Shown: positions 16,776 through 25,223 of the stretch, piece by piece
Position numbering within the stretch: the stretch's first letter is position 1
Layout of the letters: every line of letters begins with the position of its first letter
NCBI GenBank assembly: GCA_027622975.1
Contig: JAQBVN010000006.1
Span: forward strand, 1 to 64,000
From: Bacteroidota bacterium
Lineage (GTDB): Bacteria; Bacteroidota; Bacteroidia; Flavobacteriales_D; Sanyastnellaceae
Length of the DNA: 64,000 nt
Reading direction: 5' to 3'
Translations under genes and position numbers: made by a program
The notes under the pieces: generated by a model
What the model was told of the DNA's origin: nothing
Seen by the model: the letters and a program-made list of their open reading frames with translations, nothing else
Databases searched by the model: none

Positions 16776-18253
16776 GCGAATCACGCCACGTTGTGGTCGT
16801 GGGTGCCGGGGTGGGAGGACTCGCCACGGCAGTGCGCATGGCTGCCCGAGGGCATCGCGTCACTGTTCTTGAGTCGGCTCCCACCGTGGGGGGCAAACTG
16901 GCCGAACACCTTGAGGATGGCCACCGATTTGACCGCGGACCTTCCCTGTTCACCATGCCCTCGTTGATGGTGGAATTGGATGAACTCGTGCCGCCGCATG
17001 TGGCTGGAAGGCCTGCACCATTCCGCTTCGACACAATGGACCGGAGCACACACTATTTCTGGGAAGACGAGGTGGGACCCTTGATTGCTTGGTCAGACAA
17101 CGACAAGTTTGCAAGAGATGTGGAGGCGAGATGGGGTGTTCCTGCCAAGCAATTGCAATCTCACCTTCGCCGCGCCAAGGAAGCCTTTGAATTGACGCGA
17201 GGGGTCTTTCTCGAGCGAAGTCTGCACGAACGATCGACCTACCTGACCCGTTCCGCTTGGCGCCTGTTGTCAAGGGTGGGATCCCTTCCCTTGGTTGGCA
17301 CGTTGAATCGCTACAACACGAAGCATCTTGGTCACCCCAAGTTGCGCCAGTTGTTCAATCGCTACGCCACCTACAATGGCAGCGACCCCCACAAGGCCCC
17401 TGCCATGCTTCACGTCATACCCCATCTCGAACATGGCATAGGAACCTACCTGCCTCATGGTGGCATGCGAAGCATCCCCTTGCACTTGCAAGCCTTGGCC
17501 CGATCCCAGGGTGTGACCTTTCGTACGGACTGCGGAGCTGCTCAAATTCTTCACGACGGTATCCGCGTCACAGGGGTCCTCGATGTTCAAGGCGCGACAC
17601 ACCCCGCAGACGTTGTTGTCAGCAATGTGGATTTGCACCCTACCTATCGCAACCTCTTGCCCGACCTGCCCGCACCTGAACGCATCCTGAACCAAGAACG
17701 GTCCACATCCGGGGTGATTTTCTATTGGGGAGTGCGTGGAAGTCATCCCCAACTGCACCTCCACAACATCTTGTTCAGCAAGGACTACGAAACGGAGTTT
17801 GACTCCATCCAACATACTGGATCCCCGGGACAAGATCCCACGGTATACATCAACATCACGTCCAAAATCATTCCAGACGACGCACCCACGGGGCATGAGA
17901 ATTGGTTTGTCCTGACCAACGTGGGTGCCAATCCGAGGCAATGGGACGATGCTGCGGTGGCCCAGCTCCGTCAAGCTGTACTCGCCAAGGTGAGTCGAAC
18001 GCTGGGGTTTGTGCCTGACATTGTGTGTGAACAGGTGCTCACACCCCAAATCATCGAATCCAGCACAGGCTCGTGGATGGGTGCATTGTACGGTGCTTCG
18101 AGCAACAGTGCTCAAGCGGCATTTCTGCGGCATCGAAATCGATCCACCCAACTCAGAGGATTGTACTTCTGTGGTGGAAGCGTTCATCCTGGAGGAGGCA
18201 TTCCACTCTGCTTGCTCGGGGCACGCATTGTGGACGAACTTGTGAACCAATGA
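16772..18253 (+). CDS. crtD: CrtI/CrtD-type carotenoid desaturase (second paralogue)
   Basis: The protein has 493 aa. The N-terminal FAD motif is VVVGAGVGGLATAVRMAARGH, followed by TVGGKLAEH and FDRGPSLFTMP. The C-terminal FCGGSVHPGGGIPLCLLGA matches the CrtD/CrtI family. In the same operon as crtI, cruF-like and crtZ, the likely reaction is 3,4-desaturation of a 1-hydroxylated carotenoid end. The start at 16772 overlaps the idi stop by 4 nt. The alternative is a second phytoene desaturase or a carotene oxygenase paralogue. Confidence 0.8.
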   Translation: MSESRHVVVVGAGVGGLATAVRMAARGHRVTVLESAPTVGGKLAEHLEDGHRFDRGPSLFTMPSLMVELDELVPPHVAGRPAPFRFDTMDRSTHYFWEDEVGPLIAWSDNDKFARDVEARWGVPAKQLQSHLRRAKEAFELTRGVFLERSLHERSTYLTRSAWRLLSRVGSLPLVGTLNRYNTKHLGHPKLRQLFNRYATYNGSDPHKAPAMLHVIPHLEHGIGTYLPHGGMRSIPLHLQALARSQGVTFRTDCGAAQILHDGIRVTGVLDVQGATHPADVVVSNVDLHPTYRNLLPDLPAPERILNQERSTSGVIFYWGVRGSHPQLHLHNILFSKDYETEFDSIQHTGSPGQDPTVYINITSKIIPDDAPTGHENWFVLTNVGANPRQWDDAAVAQLRQAVLAKVSRTLGFVPDIVCEQVLTPQIIESSTGSWMGALYGASSNSAQAAFLRHRNRSTQLRGLYFCGGSVHPGGGIPLCLLGARIVDELVNQ

Positions 18254-18933
18254 CAAATCGACCGACGTCTCCTCTCGATGCCTCCATCCCGCCTTGGTGG
18301 CGAACCTCCCGCACGTGGGTGGGCGTGATGGTTTTGCTCCACATTGTCGCCGTGGTAGGGATTGCCTTGGGATATGCCCGCGAACTGATGGCGTACACGC
18401 CATTGAATCTCATGCTTTGTGCAGGCATCGTCATGGCATTCACGGGGGCTGAAAGTCCTTGGCGATGGGGGCTCACGATGTTTTTGGGCTTCGCTGTGGA
18501 AGTCATCGGGGTCACGACAGGCCTCTTGTTTGGTTCGTACAGTTATGGAACTGGTTTGGGGCCCAAAGCCCTCGGTGTCCCCCTCTTGATGGGTGTTTTA
18601 TGGTGGCTCCTGCTGATGGGCACCCATCATTGGACAGCTCGCTGGCTCCCTCAAAAAGTCCGACCCGTCCTTCGCGCTGCGGTCGCCGCCACCGCCATGA
18701 CGCTCCTCGATGCCTTGATTGAACCCGTGGCCATTCGTGCCGGGTGGTGGAACTGGCACGATGGCTCCATTCCTTGGACGAATTATCTCACGTGGTGGTT
18801 GGCGGCCTGGGCCATGGGCATGTTGTGGCGCGACGTAGACGATTTGAAAACAAACCGACCCGCCGGGATGTTGCTTTGGGTGTTCGTCCTCTTCTTTTTG
18901 TTGTTGAACATCCTTCCTTGGAACTTGTCATGA
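18250..18933 (+). CDS. cruF: CruF-like carotenoid biosynthesis membrane protein (COG2324)
   Basis: The protein has 227 aa and about seven membrane segments. GVTTGLLFGSYSYG, LGVPLLMGVLWWLL and TLLDALIEPVAIRAGWWNW are typical of the CruF/COG2324 family. Known members hydrate the C-1',2' double bond of an acyclic psi end group. This fits a pathway leading to saproxanthin- or myxol-like pigments together with the CrtD-like protein. ATGA overlaps exist at both ends. Confidence 0.82.
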   Translation: MTNRPTSPLDASIPPWWRTSRTWVGVMVLLHIVAVVGIALGYARELMAYTPLNLMLCAGIVMAFTGAESPWRWGLTMFLGFAVEVIGVTTGLLFGSYSYGTGLGPKALGVPLLMGVLWWLLLMGTHHWTARWLPQKVRPVLRAAVAATAMTLLDALIEPVAIRAGWWNWHDGSIPWTNYLTWWLAAWAMGMLWRDVDDLKTNRPAGMLLWVFVLFFLLLNILPWNLS

Positions 18934-19409
18934 CTGCCCTGATTCCCACCCTGATCGTTTTCGTCACCTTCGTTGGCATGGAAGCTGTGGCTTGGCTCGC
19001 ACACAAATACCTGATGCATGGAGCCATGTGGTATTTTCACGAGGATCACCACACCAACGGCCCAGGATTTTTCGAAAAGAACGACGCATTCTTTCTCATT
19101 TTCGCCATTCCCAGCGCCTATTGCTTCATCTCAGGGAGCATCCACGGGGATTTCAGGTTTTGGATTGGCACAGGCATCGCGCTCTACGGTTTGGCCTATT
19201 TCCTCGTGCATGACGTGTTCATTCACCAGCGATTCTCCTGGTTCAAACGCACCCAGAACGCTTATTTCATGGCCATCCGCAAGGCGCACAAAGTCCATCA
19301 CAAGCACCTCGGCAAGGAGCACGGGGAGTGCTTTGGGATGCTTTACGTTCCCCCGCGTTACTTTCGTGAAGCGCAAAAAGCTTTGCGCAATCAACAACAA
19401 CGCGCATGA
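18930..19409 (+). CDS. crtZ: Beta-carotene hydroxylase
   Basis: The protein has 159 aa of the fatty-acid-hydroxylase-like superfamily. Histidine clusters HKYLMH, HEDHH, HDVFIHQR and HKVHHKH coordinate the di-iron centre. It hydroxylates C-3 of beta-ionone rings in the membrane. It overlaps cruF and crtY by 4 nt each. Confidence 0.94.
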   Translation: MTALIPTLIVFVTFVGMEAVAWLAHKYLMHGAMWYFHEDHHTNGPGFFEKNDAFFLIFAIPSAYCFISGSIHGDFRFWIGTGIALYGLAYFLVHDVFIHQRFSWFKRTQNAYFMAIRKAHKVHHKHLGKEHGECFGMLYVPPRYFREAQKALRNQQQRA

Positions 19410-20152
19410 GTTCTTGGACATACTTGTGGGTCGATTTGGGGGTGTTCCTCGTTCCTTTCGTGGCGAGTTTTGACAAGCGCGTGGCGTTTGTGAAGGAATG
19501 GAAGGCTTTTTGGCCCGCGTGCATCATCACCATGGCAGGTTTTGTGGCCTGGGACGTGGCCTTTACCCAAGCCGGAATTTGGGGCTTCAACCCAAAGCAT
19601 CTCATCGGCATTGACCTGTTGGGGTTGCCTTTGGAAGAATGGCTCTTCTTCATCGCGGTCCCGTACGCCTGTGTCTTCAGCTATGCTTGCCTGAAAAAAT
19701 ACGTCCCACACTCCCCGCTTGGGATGGGCCATGGTGTGGTGACTTCAGCGATGTTGGCTTTGACGATTGGATTGGCATTGACCTTCCGCGATCATGCCTA
19801 CCTCGGATTGACCAGCGCCCTTTGCGCTCTGTGGCTGGGATATGCTGCTTGGCGTTGGAAGTCCTACATGTCGCATTTTTGGGTGGCTTACTCTCTTCTC
19901 TTGGTGCCTTTCATTGTGAGCAACGGCATTTTGACCGGCATTTCCTTCTGGGAATACCCCGTGCTGCATGACAACCCATCAGCCATTGAGGACCACATCG
20001 TGTGGTACAACAACCTCCACAATTCGGGATGGCGAATGTTCACCATGCCCGTGGATGACTTGCTGTACGGCCTTCTTCTCATTGGCATCAACGTGAGTTT
20101 GTTTGAGGGATTCAAAACCTCTTTTCAAGGCTCAGCAACCACCTCAGCATAA
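19406..20152 (+). CDS. Lycopene cyclase, fused CrtYc-CrtYd type
   Basis: The protein has 248 aa and about seven membrane helices. Two related halves are visible: the first has GIDLLGLPLEEWLFFIAVPY and the second MFTMPVDDLLYGLLLIGIN. The paired PxE(E) and PxDD motifs mark the CrtYcd cyclase domains. The enzyme closes psi ends of lycopene into beta-ionone rings. It is the last gene of the operon; no hairpin terminator is obvious downstream. Confidence 0.92.
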   Translation: MSSWTYLWVDLGVFLVPFVASFDKRVAFVKEWKAFWPACIITMAGFVAWDVAFTQAGIWGFNPKHLIGIDLLGLPLEEWLFFIAVPYACVFSYACLKKYVPHSPLGMGHGVVTSAMLALTIGLALTFRDHAYLGLTSALCALWLGYAAWRWKSYMSHFWVAYSLLLVPFIVSNGILTGISFWEYPVLHDNPSAIEDHIVWYNNLHNSGWRMFTMPVDDLLYGLLLIGINVSLFEGFKTSFQGSATTSA

Positions 20153-20275
20153 ACGCTCATGGGCCAGGCCTCATGGACCTTGTCTCAGGGGCGCAGGGGC
20201 GCAGGGGCTTTGCGTGTTCAGGCTCAGACATGCGCCTGGCAGCTCCGTCCAGAGAGTCCCGTTCGACTGTGAAAA
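20153..20275. other. Convergent intergenic spacer with a short tandem repeat
   Basis: This lies between the carotenoid operon and the minus-strand EEP gene. ggggcgca occurs twice in tandem from 20188. No gene or clear terminator is seen. Confidence 0.4.
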
Positions 20276-21355
20276 TCACTGCACATCGATGGCCAATTCC
20301 ACAGACACAGGTCTGTGATCGCTCAAAGTGACGGAATAGGTCGTATGCCTCAATGCTTGGAACGAACTGTCCACCAGTGCCCCATCGATTCGCAAACCTG
20401 GCACAGTTCCAATGTGGGTAGCTCCCATTCCCCATGAAGCTTGCTCAAACGTGTCCTTCAACCCTGACTTTCTCAAGTTCCGAAGGGCAAACGACATCGG
20501 ACCGTCGTTGAAGTCTCCGGCGACCACCACGGGCCACGGACTCTCCTTCACCCTGTCCATCAATTCCTTGACTTGGGCAGCTCGAAGGCGATAGGCCGCG
20601 GTGAGCAAGGAAAGAATCCTTTTTCCCTCCTCGCGGTTGGGGCCCTCTTCCACAGCGGCATAATCAGCCTGCGACATGTACAAACTTTGAAGATGGACAT
20701 TGAACACCCGCACGTTGCCTCCTGGCGTGGAGAGGTCCACTTCCATCACTCGTCCAGCCCCTTGACCAAACATCCATGAAGACACCCGTTCCACCGGGAA
20801 AGACGTAATCAAGGCCGGGCCGGAGCCCTTGGGCCAGGTCAGGACCTCCCTTTGACCGGCCTCCCAACCCCACTTCCTCAAGACATCCGCGCCATTCACA
20901 GGGAACTCTTGCAAGCACCATACGTCGTCTGTGCAGCCGTTAAACCATGAAGCCAGCTCTCGGCGGGTTTGGTCCCCCTCCAACCAATCAAATTCATCGA
21001 GCCTGCGCACATTGAAAGTCAACAAGGACCAACTTTGATCATCTGACAACAACTCTTCCCCCCCTCCCAAAGAGCAGAGCAAAGAAGCGGAGGGCCATGT
21101 AGCCACCAACACGGCAATAGGTACGACAACCTTGAGCCACCGGAAGGACAGCAAGCGCCACAAGACACCGAGCAGGAGCATAAGCCAACCCCATGCATAC
21201 GTCAACCCAAAAGGTGCCAACCAAGGGATCCAAGTTGGGTCAAGCCGTGCGCCTGCCTCACCCAAAGCGACCAACACCAAGCCAGGAACCACGAACAATC
21301 CTGACCCATCCCACCTCCTGGTCGGAAGCTTCTCCTTCTTTCCACCACGTGCCAT
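20276..21355 (-). CDS. Endonuclease/exonuclease/phosphatase (EEP) family membrane protein
   Basis: The protein has 359 aa. Two or three membrane segments occupy the first ~110 residues. The catalytic domain follows, with LLTFNVRRLDEF, WCLQEFP (metal-binding Glu), PVVVAGDFNDGP and the C-terminal SDHRPVSVEL with catalytic Asp-His. EEP enzymes cleave phosphodiester bonds in nucleic acids or lipids; the substrate here is unknown. It is the last gene of a six-gene operon and starts 2 nt after the rhomboid stop. Confidence 0.88.
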   Translation of the reverse strand: MARGGKKEKLPTRRWDGSGLFVVPGLVLVALGEAGARLDPTWIPWLAPFGLTYAWGWLMLLLGVLWRLLSFRWLKVVVPIAVLVATWPSASLLCSLGGGEELLSDDQSWSLLTFNVRRLDEFDWLEGDQTRRELASWFNGCTDDVWCLQEFPVNGADVLRKWGWEAGQREVLTWPKGSGPALITSFPVERVSSWMFGQGAGRVMEVDLSTPGGNVRVFNVHLQSLYMSQADYAAVEEGPNREEGKRILSLLTAAYRLRAAQVKELMDRVKESPWPVVVAGDFNDGPMSFALRNLRKSGLKDTFEQASWGMGATHIGTVPGLRIDGALVDSSFQALRHTTYSVTLSDHRPVSVELAIDVQ

Positions 21356-21357
21356 GA

Positions 21358-22293
21358 TCAGCGTTGACTTTGGTCAAACAAAAATCTCTTCTCCTCTTGC
21401 GTGAGGTGATCGTAACCGTGACGCGAAATTTTGTCGAGAATGGCGTCCAGACGCTCTTCCCTCGCCACTCGGTTGGCATTGAATTCGTCGTCGCTCATCG
21501 GTGCACGCGAGGATTCTCGATCCCTGGCTTGCCATCGGTTTTGAGCCGACGCTTTGAATCGGCTTGTCTTCCTTCGAGGAACGCGCAATGAACGCGAAAA
21601 CAGGGCGTCCAACATCCATTCGAGCCAAGCCAGCAAATTTCGACCCTTCGCTTCTTGGGTCACCAGCATCACGCCAAAGAGCGCCCCCCCCAAGTGGGCG
21701 ACATTGCTCCCTGAATTGTTGCCCTTGCTCAAAGCGAAATAGTCCACCACCATGTAAGCCCAAAAAAGAGTCCGCAATGGCAAAGGGCCAAACAGGATCA
21801 AGTTGAACTTCAGCGCGGGTCGAAGGGTGGCCATGGCTCCAAACAAGGCCATGACAGCTGCGGACGCACCCAAGGCAAATCCTGGACCTGAGGTTTGCAG
21901 GGGCCTCAATCCCTGTGTCAACAGGACATACGCGAGAAACCCAGCCAACCCACCCCCGAGGTACGTACTCAACAAACGTCGAGACCCTACCTCAGCTTGA
22001 TAGACCCGGCCCATCCAGAACAAAAGAATCATGTTCATCACCAAATGCCAAAGGCCTTCATGGGCAAACATGTGGGTGAGGACGCTCCAAGGGCGAGCTG
22101 CCAACACCTCGATCCGCCAAGAAGTGGCAAGGGTCCATGCCCCCTCCGAAGGGAGAAGCATCGAAAGTGCACCCTCAGTCCACCGATCCAACAAGTTTGC
22201 AGTTGCCAACGCCAAGAAGACACCTACATTCACCCACACAAGGCGCGTCAGCATGCCACCGCTTCGCCAGGTTTGCATCACAGATTCCCACAT
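21358..22293 (-). CDS. Rhomboid-family intramembrane serine protease (second copy)
   Basis: The protein has 311 aa from ATG 22293, chosen because it avoids overlap with the upstream gene and leaves the expected short N-terminus. Six membrane segments carry HEGLWHLVMNM, the nucleophile motif ALGASAAVMALFG and the catalytic His in NVAHLGGALFG. A soluble C-terminal region ends in a helical element (RLDAILDKISRHGYDHLTQ), common in Bacteroidota rhomboids. It cleaves membrane-protein substrates within the bilayer. Confidence 0.9.
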   Translation of the reverse strand: MWESVMQTWRSGGMLTRLVWVNVGVFLALATANLLDRWTEGALSMLLPSEGAWTLATSWRIEVLAARPWSVLTHMFAHEGLWHLVMNMILLFWMGRVYQAEVGSRRLLSTYLGGGLAGFLAYVLLTQGLRPLQTSGPGFALGASAAVMALFGAMATLRPALKFNLILFGPLPLRTLFWAYMVVDYFALSKGNNSGSNVAHLGGALFGVMLVTQEAKGRNLLAWLEWMLDALFSRSLRVPRRKTSRFKASAQNRWQARDRESSRAPMSDDEFNANRVAREERLDAILDKISRHGYDHLTQEEKRFLFDQSQR

Positions 22294-22295
22294 GT

Positions 22296-22991
22296 TCAAT
22301 AAAAATGACCTCGGTCTTGCTGCCAACGTTTGAGAAGGAAATAGCCAAACACCATGCCTCCAAGATGAGCGAAATGGGCCACATTGTCACCTGGGCTGTT
22401 TTGCAAAGCCAAGAACAGCTCGATGGCGCCATACCCCAACACAAAGTACTTGGCCCGAATGGGAATTGGAGGAAACAGCAACATCAATTGCGTGTTGGGA
22501 AACAGCATGCCAAAGGCCAAAAGCAATCCAAACACTGCGCCACTAGCTCCAACCACCCGGCCGTAGACCAATTCCATCAAACGCACCCGTTCCACACCAC
22601 CAATGGATGGATGCACAAATTGTTCAGGATGGGGGAAAAATGTTCCGAATTCACTGTAAAAACCCAATCCGACGACCAACTCATGCAGGGCAAAAGCTCC
22701 CAATCCACATGCCATGTAGTAAGTCAAAAACCGCTGAGGTCCCCACAACCGCTCCAATTGGGAGCCAAACATGTACAGTGCAAACATGTTGAAGAAAATG
22801 TGGGTTAAGTCCCCATGCATGAACATGTGGGTCACGATTTGCCATGGTTCAAAAAACGGTGACCCGGGATAGGTTCCCGCCAGCAAAGGAACCGAAGTGG
22901 CCTCACCCATCACCAGGTTGGTGGCAATGAACACCAATGCATTCAAGAAGATGAGGTTTTTGACAACCTGTGGGGTTTGTTGAAGCATCAT
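22296..22991 (-). CDS. Rhomboid-family intramembrane serine protease (first copy)
   Basis: The protein has 231 aa. ATG 22991 overlaps the mutL stop (ATGA). It carries HMFMHGDLTHIFFNMFALY, VVGASGAVFGLLLAFG (Ser nucleophile) and NVAHFAHLGGMVFGYF (catalytic His). It differs from the next rhomboid mainly by a longer loop before the active-site helix and by lacking the C-terminal soluble tail. Tandem rhomboids of this kind next to an EEP protein are usual in Bacteroidota. Confidence 0.91.
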   Translation of the reverse strand: MMLQQTPQVVKNLIFLNALVFIATNLVMGEATSVPLLAGTYPGSPFFEPWQIVTHMFMHGDLTHIFFNMFALYMFGSQLERLWGPQRFLTYYMACGLGAFALHELVVGLGFYSEFGTFFPHPEQFVHPSIGGVERVRLMELVYGRVVGASGAVFGLLLAFGMLFPNTQLMLLFPPIPIRAKYFVLGYGAIELFLALQNSPGDNVAHFAHLGGMVFGYFLLKRWQQDRGHFY

Positions 22992-24847
22992 TGAAAGTTT
23001 TCTTCCACGTCTTGTAAATGGGTCATGATGGTGCGTCCCCAAGGATCCACGCGTGGTTGCTCACATGCCCACAAATCTGCAATGAGTTGACGACGTGCCG
23101 ATGCGGGCAGTTGCACCTCTCCAGACATGGCCGCATGCTGGGCCCACGATTTGGCCCAAGCCACTGACCGAGCCTCTTCCTGTTCCCAAGGCCCCTCATG
23201 AAAACTTTCAAGAACGGCATCAACAGCCTCTCTGGCCAGGCCAGTCATGTCAGACGGAAGTGCATGCAGTTCTACCGTGGTTTCATCCGCAACCCGAAGA
23301 TCCAAACCCATGGCAACCAGTGAATCGCGCACCTCCCCGAGGGCCATCACTTCGGCCTTGGACAAGGTCAAACGCTCAGGCATCAACAGCCTCTGGGACA
23401 CAACCGCACGAGGCGAGCTTCCCAACATGGACAAGTGGCGCTCGTACAAAATGCGGAGCTGGGCTCTTCGGGCATGGACCACCGTCAATCCTTCCGAGGT
23501 GGGAACAACAAGGTACTTGCCCTTCCACATCATGACCTCCCAGCCCGAATCTGAGGTGGACATGTCTACCGACGCGTGATGTTCTTGGGATGTGGATTCG
23601 GGGGCTCCACCCTCGTCGTGCTCAAAAAATCCCGCGAGTTCTTTCCAGCCACGGCTGGGTGGTTTGGGCCAATCGCTAGAACCCCTTCCCCAAGACGAAG
23701 ATCCCACACCCCTCTGACTCGCGGTGCGAGCGGGCTCAGCTACAAATGGGTTGTAGGAAGGATCGATTTGAATTTGAGGTTCCGAGACCACAGTACCGGG
23801 TCTAACATCCGTCAAATTCAAACCCAATTCGACGTCAAAATCAATGGATGGAGCCACGTTGTGTGCGCCAAGACCTCTGCGGACGGCTGACTTCAAAATG
23901 GCCACAATGGCCTGCTCTTCATCAAACTTCACCTCCATCTTGGTCGGGTGAATGTTCACGTCCACACGCGCAGGATTCACCTTCAATCGCAGCGTGTAGA
24001 GGGGTTGCTGTCCCTCCGCAATCAATCCGTCGTAAGCGCGCAAGATGGCTCGATGGAGCAACCCATGCCTCACAAACCTTCCATTGACAAACAAGAATTG
24101 CTCCCCGCGGGTGCGTCGTGCCGAATCCGGTTTCCCAACAAATCCATCCACCTGCACCACATCGGTTTCCTCTGAAACGGGGACGAGTCGCTCGTCATGT
24201 TTGGGCCCCAAAATCCCAACAACACGCTGACGAAACGTCCCGGGTTTCAATTGAAAAATCACCGCCCCTTGATGGGTCAAGGTGAAGGAAAGCTCAGGAT
24301 GGGCAAAGGCCACGCGCTGAAATTCATCGACGATGTGACGAAATTCCACCGCATCCGATTTCAAAAAGTTCCGTCTTGCCGGGACATTGTAGAACAAATT
24401 GCGAACTTGAAACACCGAGCCGACAGCACAAGCCTTCGGGGACTCCTCCACGAAGGACGACCCATGACACTTCAAATGAATTCCCACTTCATCTTCGTTC
24501 CGTCGCGTGGTCAAATCCACATGGGCAATCGAGGCAACTGAAGCCAAAGCTTCTCCGCGAAACCCCTTGGTGCTCAGTTGAAACAAATCGTCTGCAGTCT
24601 GAAGTTTGGAGGTGGCATGGCGCTCAAAGCACAATTTGGCATCGGATGGAGACATGCCTGATCCGTTGTCGACCACCTGAATGGAAGTACGACCCGCATC
24701 GAGCACATGGACCTCTGTGACAAGCGCGCCAGCATCCACGGCATTCTCCATGAGTTCCTTGACCACGGAGGCAGGACGTTGGATCACTTCTCCAGCGGCA
24801 ATTTGATTGGACACATGCTCTGGCAGCCTCGCAATGATTCCGCTCAT
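22988..24847 (-). CDS. mutL: DNA mismatch repair protein MutL
   Basis: The protein has 619 aa. The N-terminal GHKL ATPase shows IARLPEHVSNQIAAGEV, ELMENAVDAGA, DNGSGM and TKGFRGEALAS. The transducer region has VNGRFVRH and NIHPTKMEVKF. The C-terminal dimerisation domain starts near residue 430. Where MutL endonucleases carry DQHAxxExxxxE, this protein reads VVHARRAQLRILYERH, lacking the Asp and the His. It couples MutS mismatch recognition to strand removal. The ATG overlaps the upstream stop (ATGA). Confidence 0.95.
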   Translation of the reverse strand: MSGIIARLPEHVSNQIAAGEVIQRPASVVKELMENAVDAGALVTEVHVLDAGRTSIQVVDNGSGMSPSDAKLCFERHATSKLQTADDLFQLSTKGFRGEALASVASIAHVDLTTRRNEDEVGIHLKCHGSSFVEESPKACAVGSVFQVRNLFYNVPARRNFLKSDAVEFRHIVDEFQRVAFAHPELSFTLTHQGAVIFQLKPGTFRQRVVGILGPKHDERLVPVSEETDVVQVDGFVGKPDSARRTRGEQFLFVNGRFVRHGLLHRAILRAYDGLIAEGQQPLYTLRLKVNPARVDVNIHPTKMEVKFDEEQAIVAILKSAVRRGLGAHNVAPSIDFDVELGLNLTDVRPGTVVSEPQIQIDPSYNPFVAEPARTASQRGVGSSSWGRGSSDWPKPPSRGWKELAGFFEHDEGGAPESTSQEHHASVDMSTSDSGWEVMMWKGKYLVVPTSEGLTVVHARRAQLRILYERHLSMLGSSPRAVVSQRLLMPERLTLSKAEVMALGEVRDSLVAMGLDLRVADETTVELHALPSDMTGLAREAVDAVLESFHEGPWEQEEARSVAWAKSWAQHAAMSGEVQLPASARRQLIADLWACEQPRVDPWGRTIMTHLQDVEENFQ

Positions 24848-25203
24848 CCCTGTTCTTTCATGAATTCCAACATTCCCCCAAAATTCTGGTTCTCCACCCA
24901 CAAAATTGCCCTATACGTCATGTAGATCAGCACCACGGCGATGGCTCCCGCTCGCAAAGCCGCCATTCGACTGGCACGAACGGCTGCCGCGCGTCTCGCC
25001 GTTCGTCCTTCCTGACTTCTTCCACCCCTGGCAAATTGAATGGTCCTTCTGCCCTCGCGCTCTCCCAAAACCTCCGCCTCGACCCTCTTTTTGCGTTCCT
25101 CCCACTCCGGCTTCACCTCTGGAAGATGTCTGGAACGAAAAGCAAACGTCCGAGGTTCGGTTCGAACATTCCGAAATGGGCCGCGCAACTTGGGGGCTTT
25201 CAT
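24844..25203 (-). CDS. Small membrane-anchored protein between ispH and mutL
   Basis: The protein has 119 aa. The N-terminal half is very basic and polar (FAFRSRHLPEVKPEWEERKKR). A single C-terminal membrane helix follows (AIAVVLIYMTYRAILW) and then a short acidic tail. Similar proteins beside mutL in Bacteroidota are often labelled riboflavin synthase subunit beta, but nothing here resembles that enzyme. It starts 20 nt after ispH and overlaps mutL by 4 nt. The function is unknown. Confidence 0.75.
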   Translation of the reverse strand: MKAPKLRGPFRNVRTEPRTFAFRSRHLPEVKPEWEERKKRVEAEVLGEREGRRTIQFARGGRSQEGRTARRAAAVRASRMAALRAGAIAVVLIYMTYRAILWVENQNFGGMLEFMKEQG

Positions 25204-25223
25204 GTCCCCGAAGGTACGTGAGC

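Noticed and set aside
13133-18253. crtI and the second desaturase as a recent tandem duplication
   Set aside because: They share only family motifs and are separated by three other genes; their C-terminal signatures differ, fitting distinct CrtI and CrtD-type reactions.
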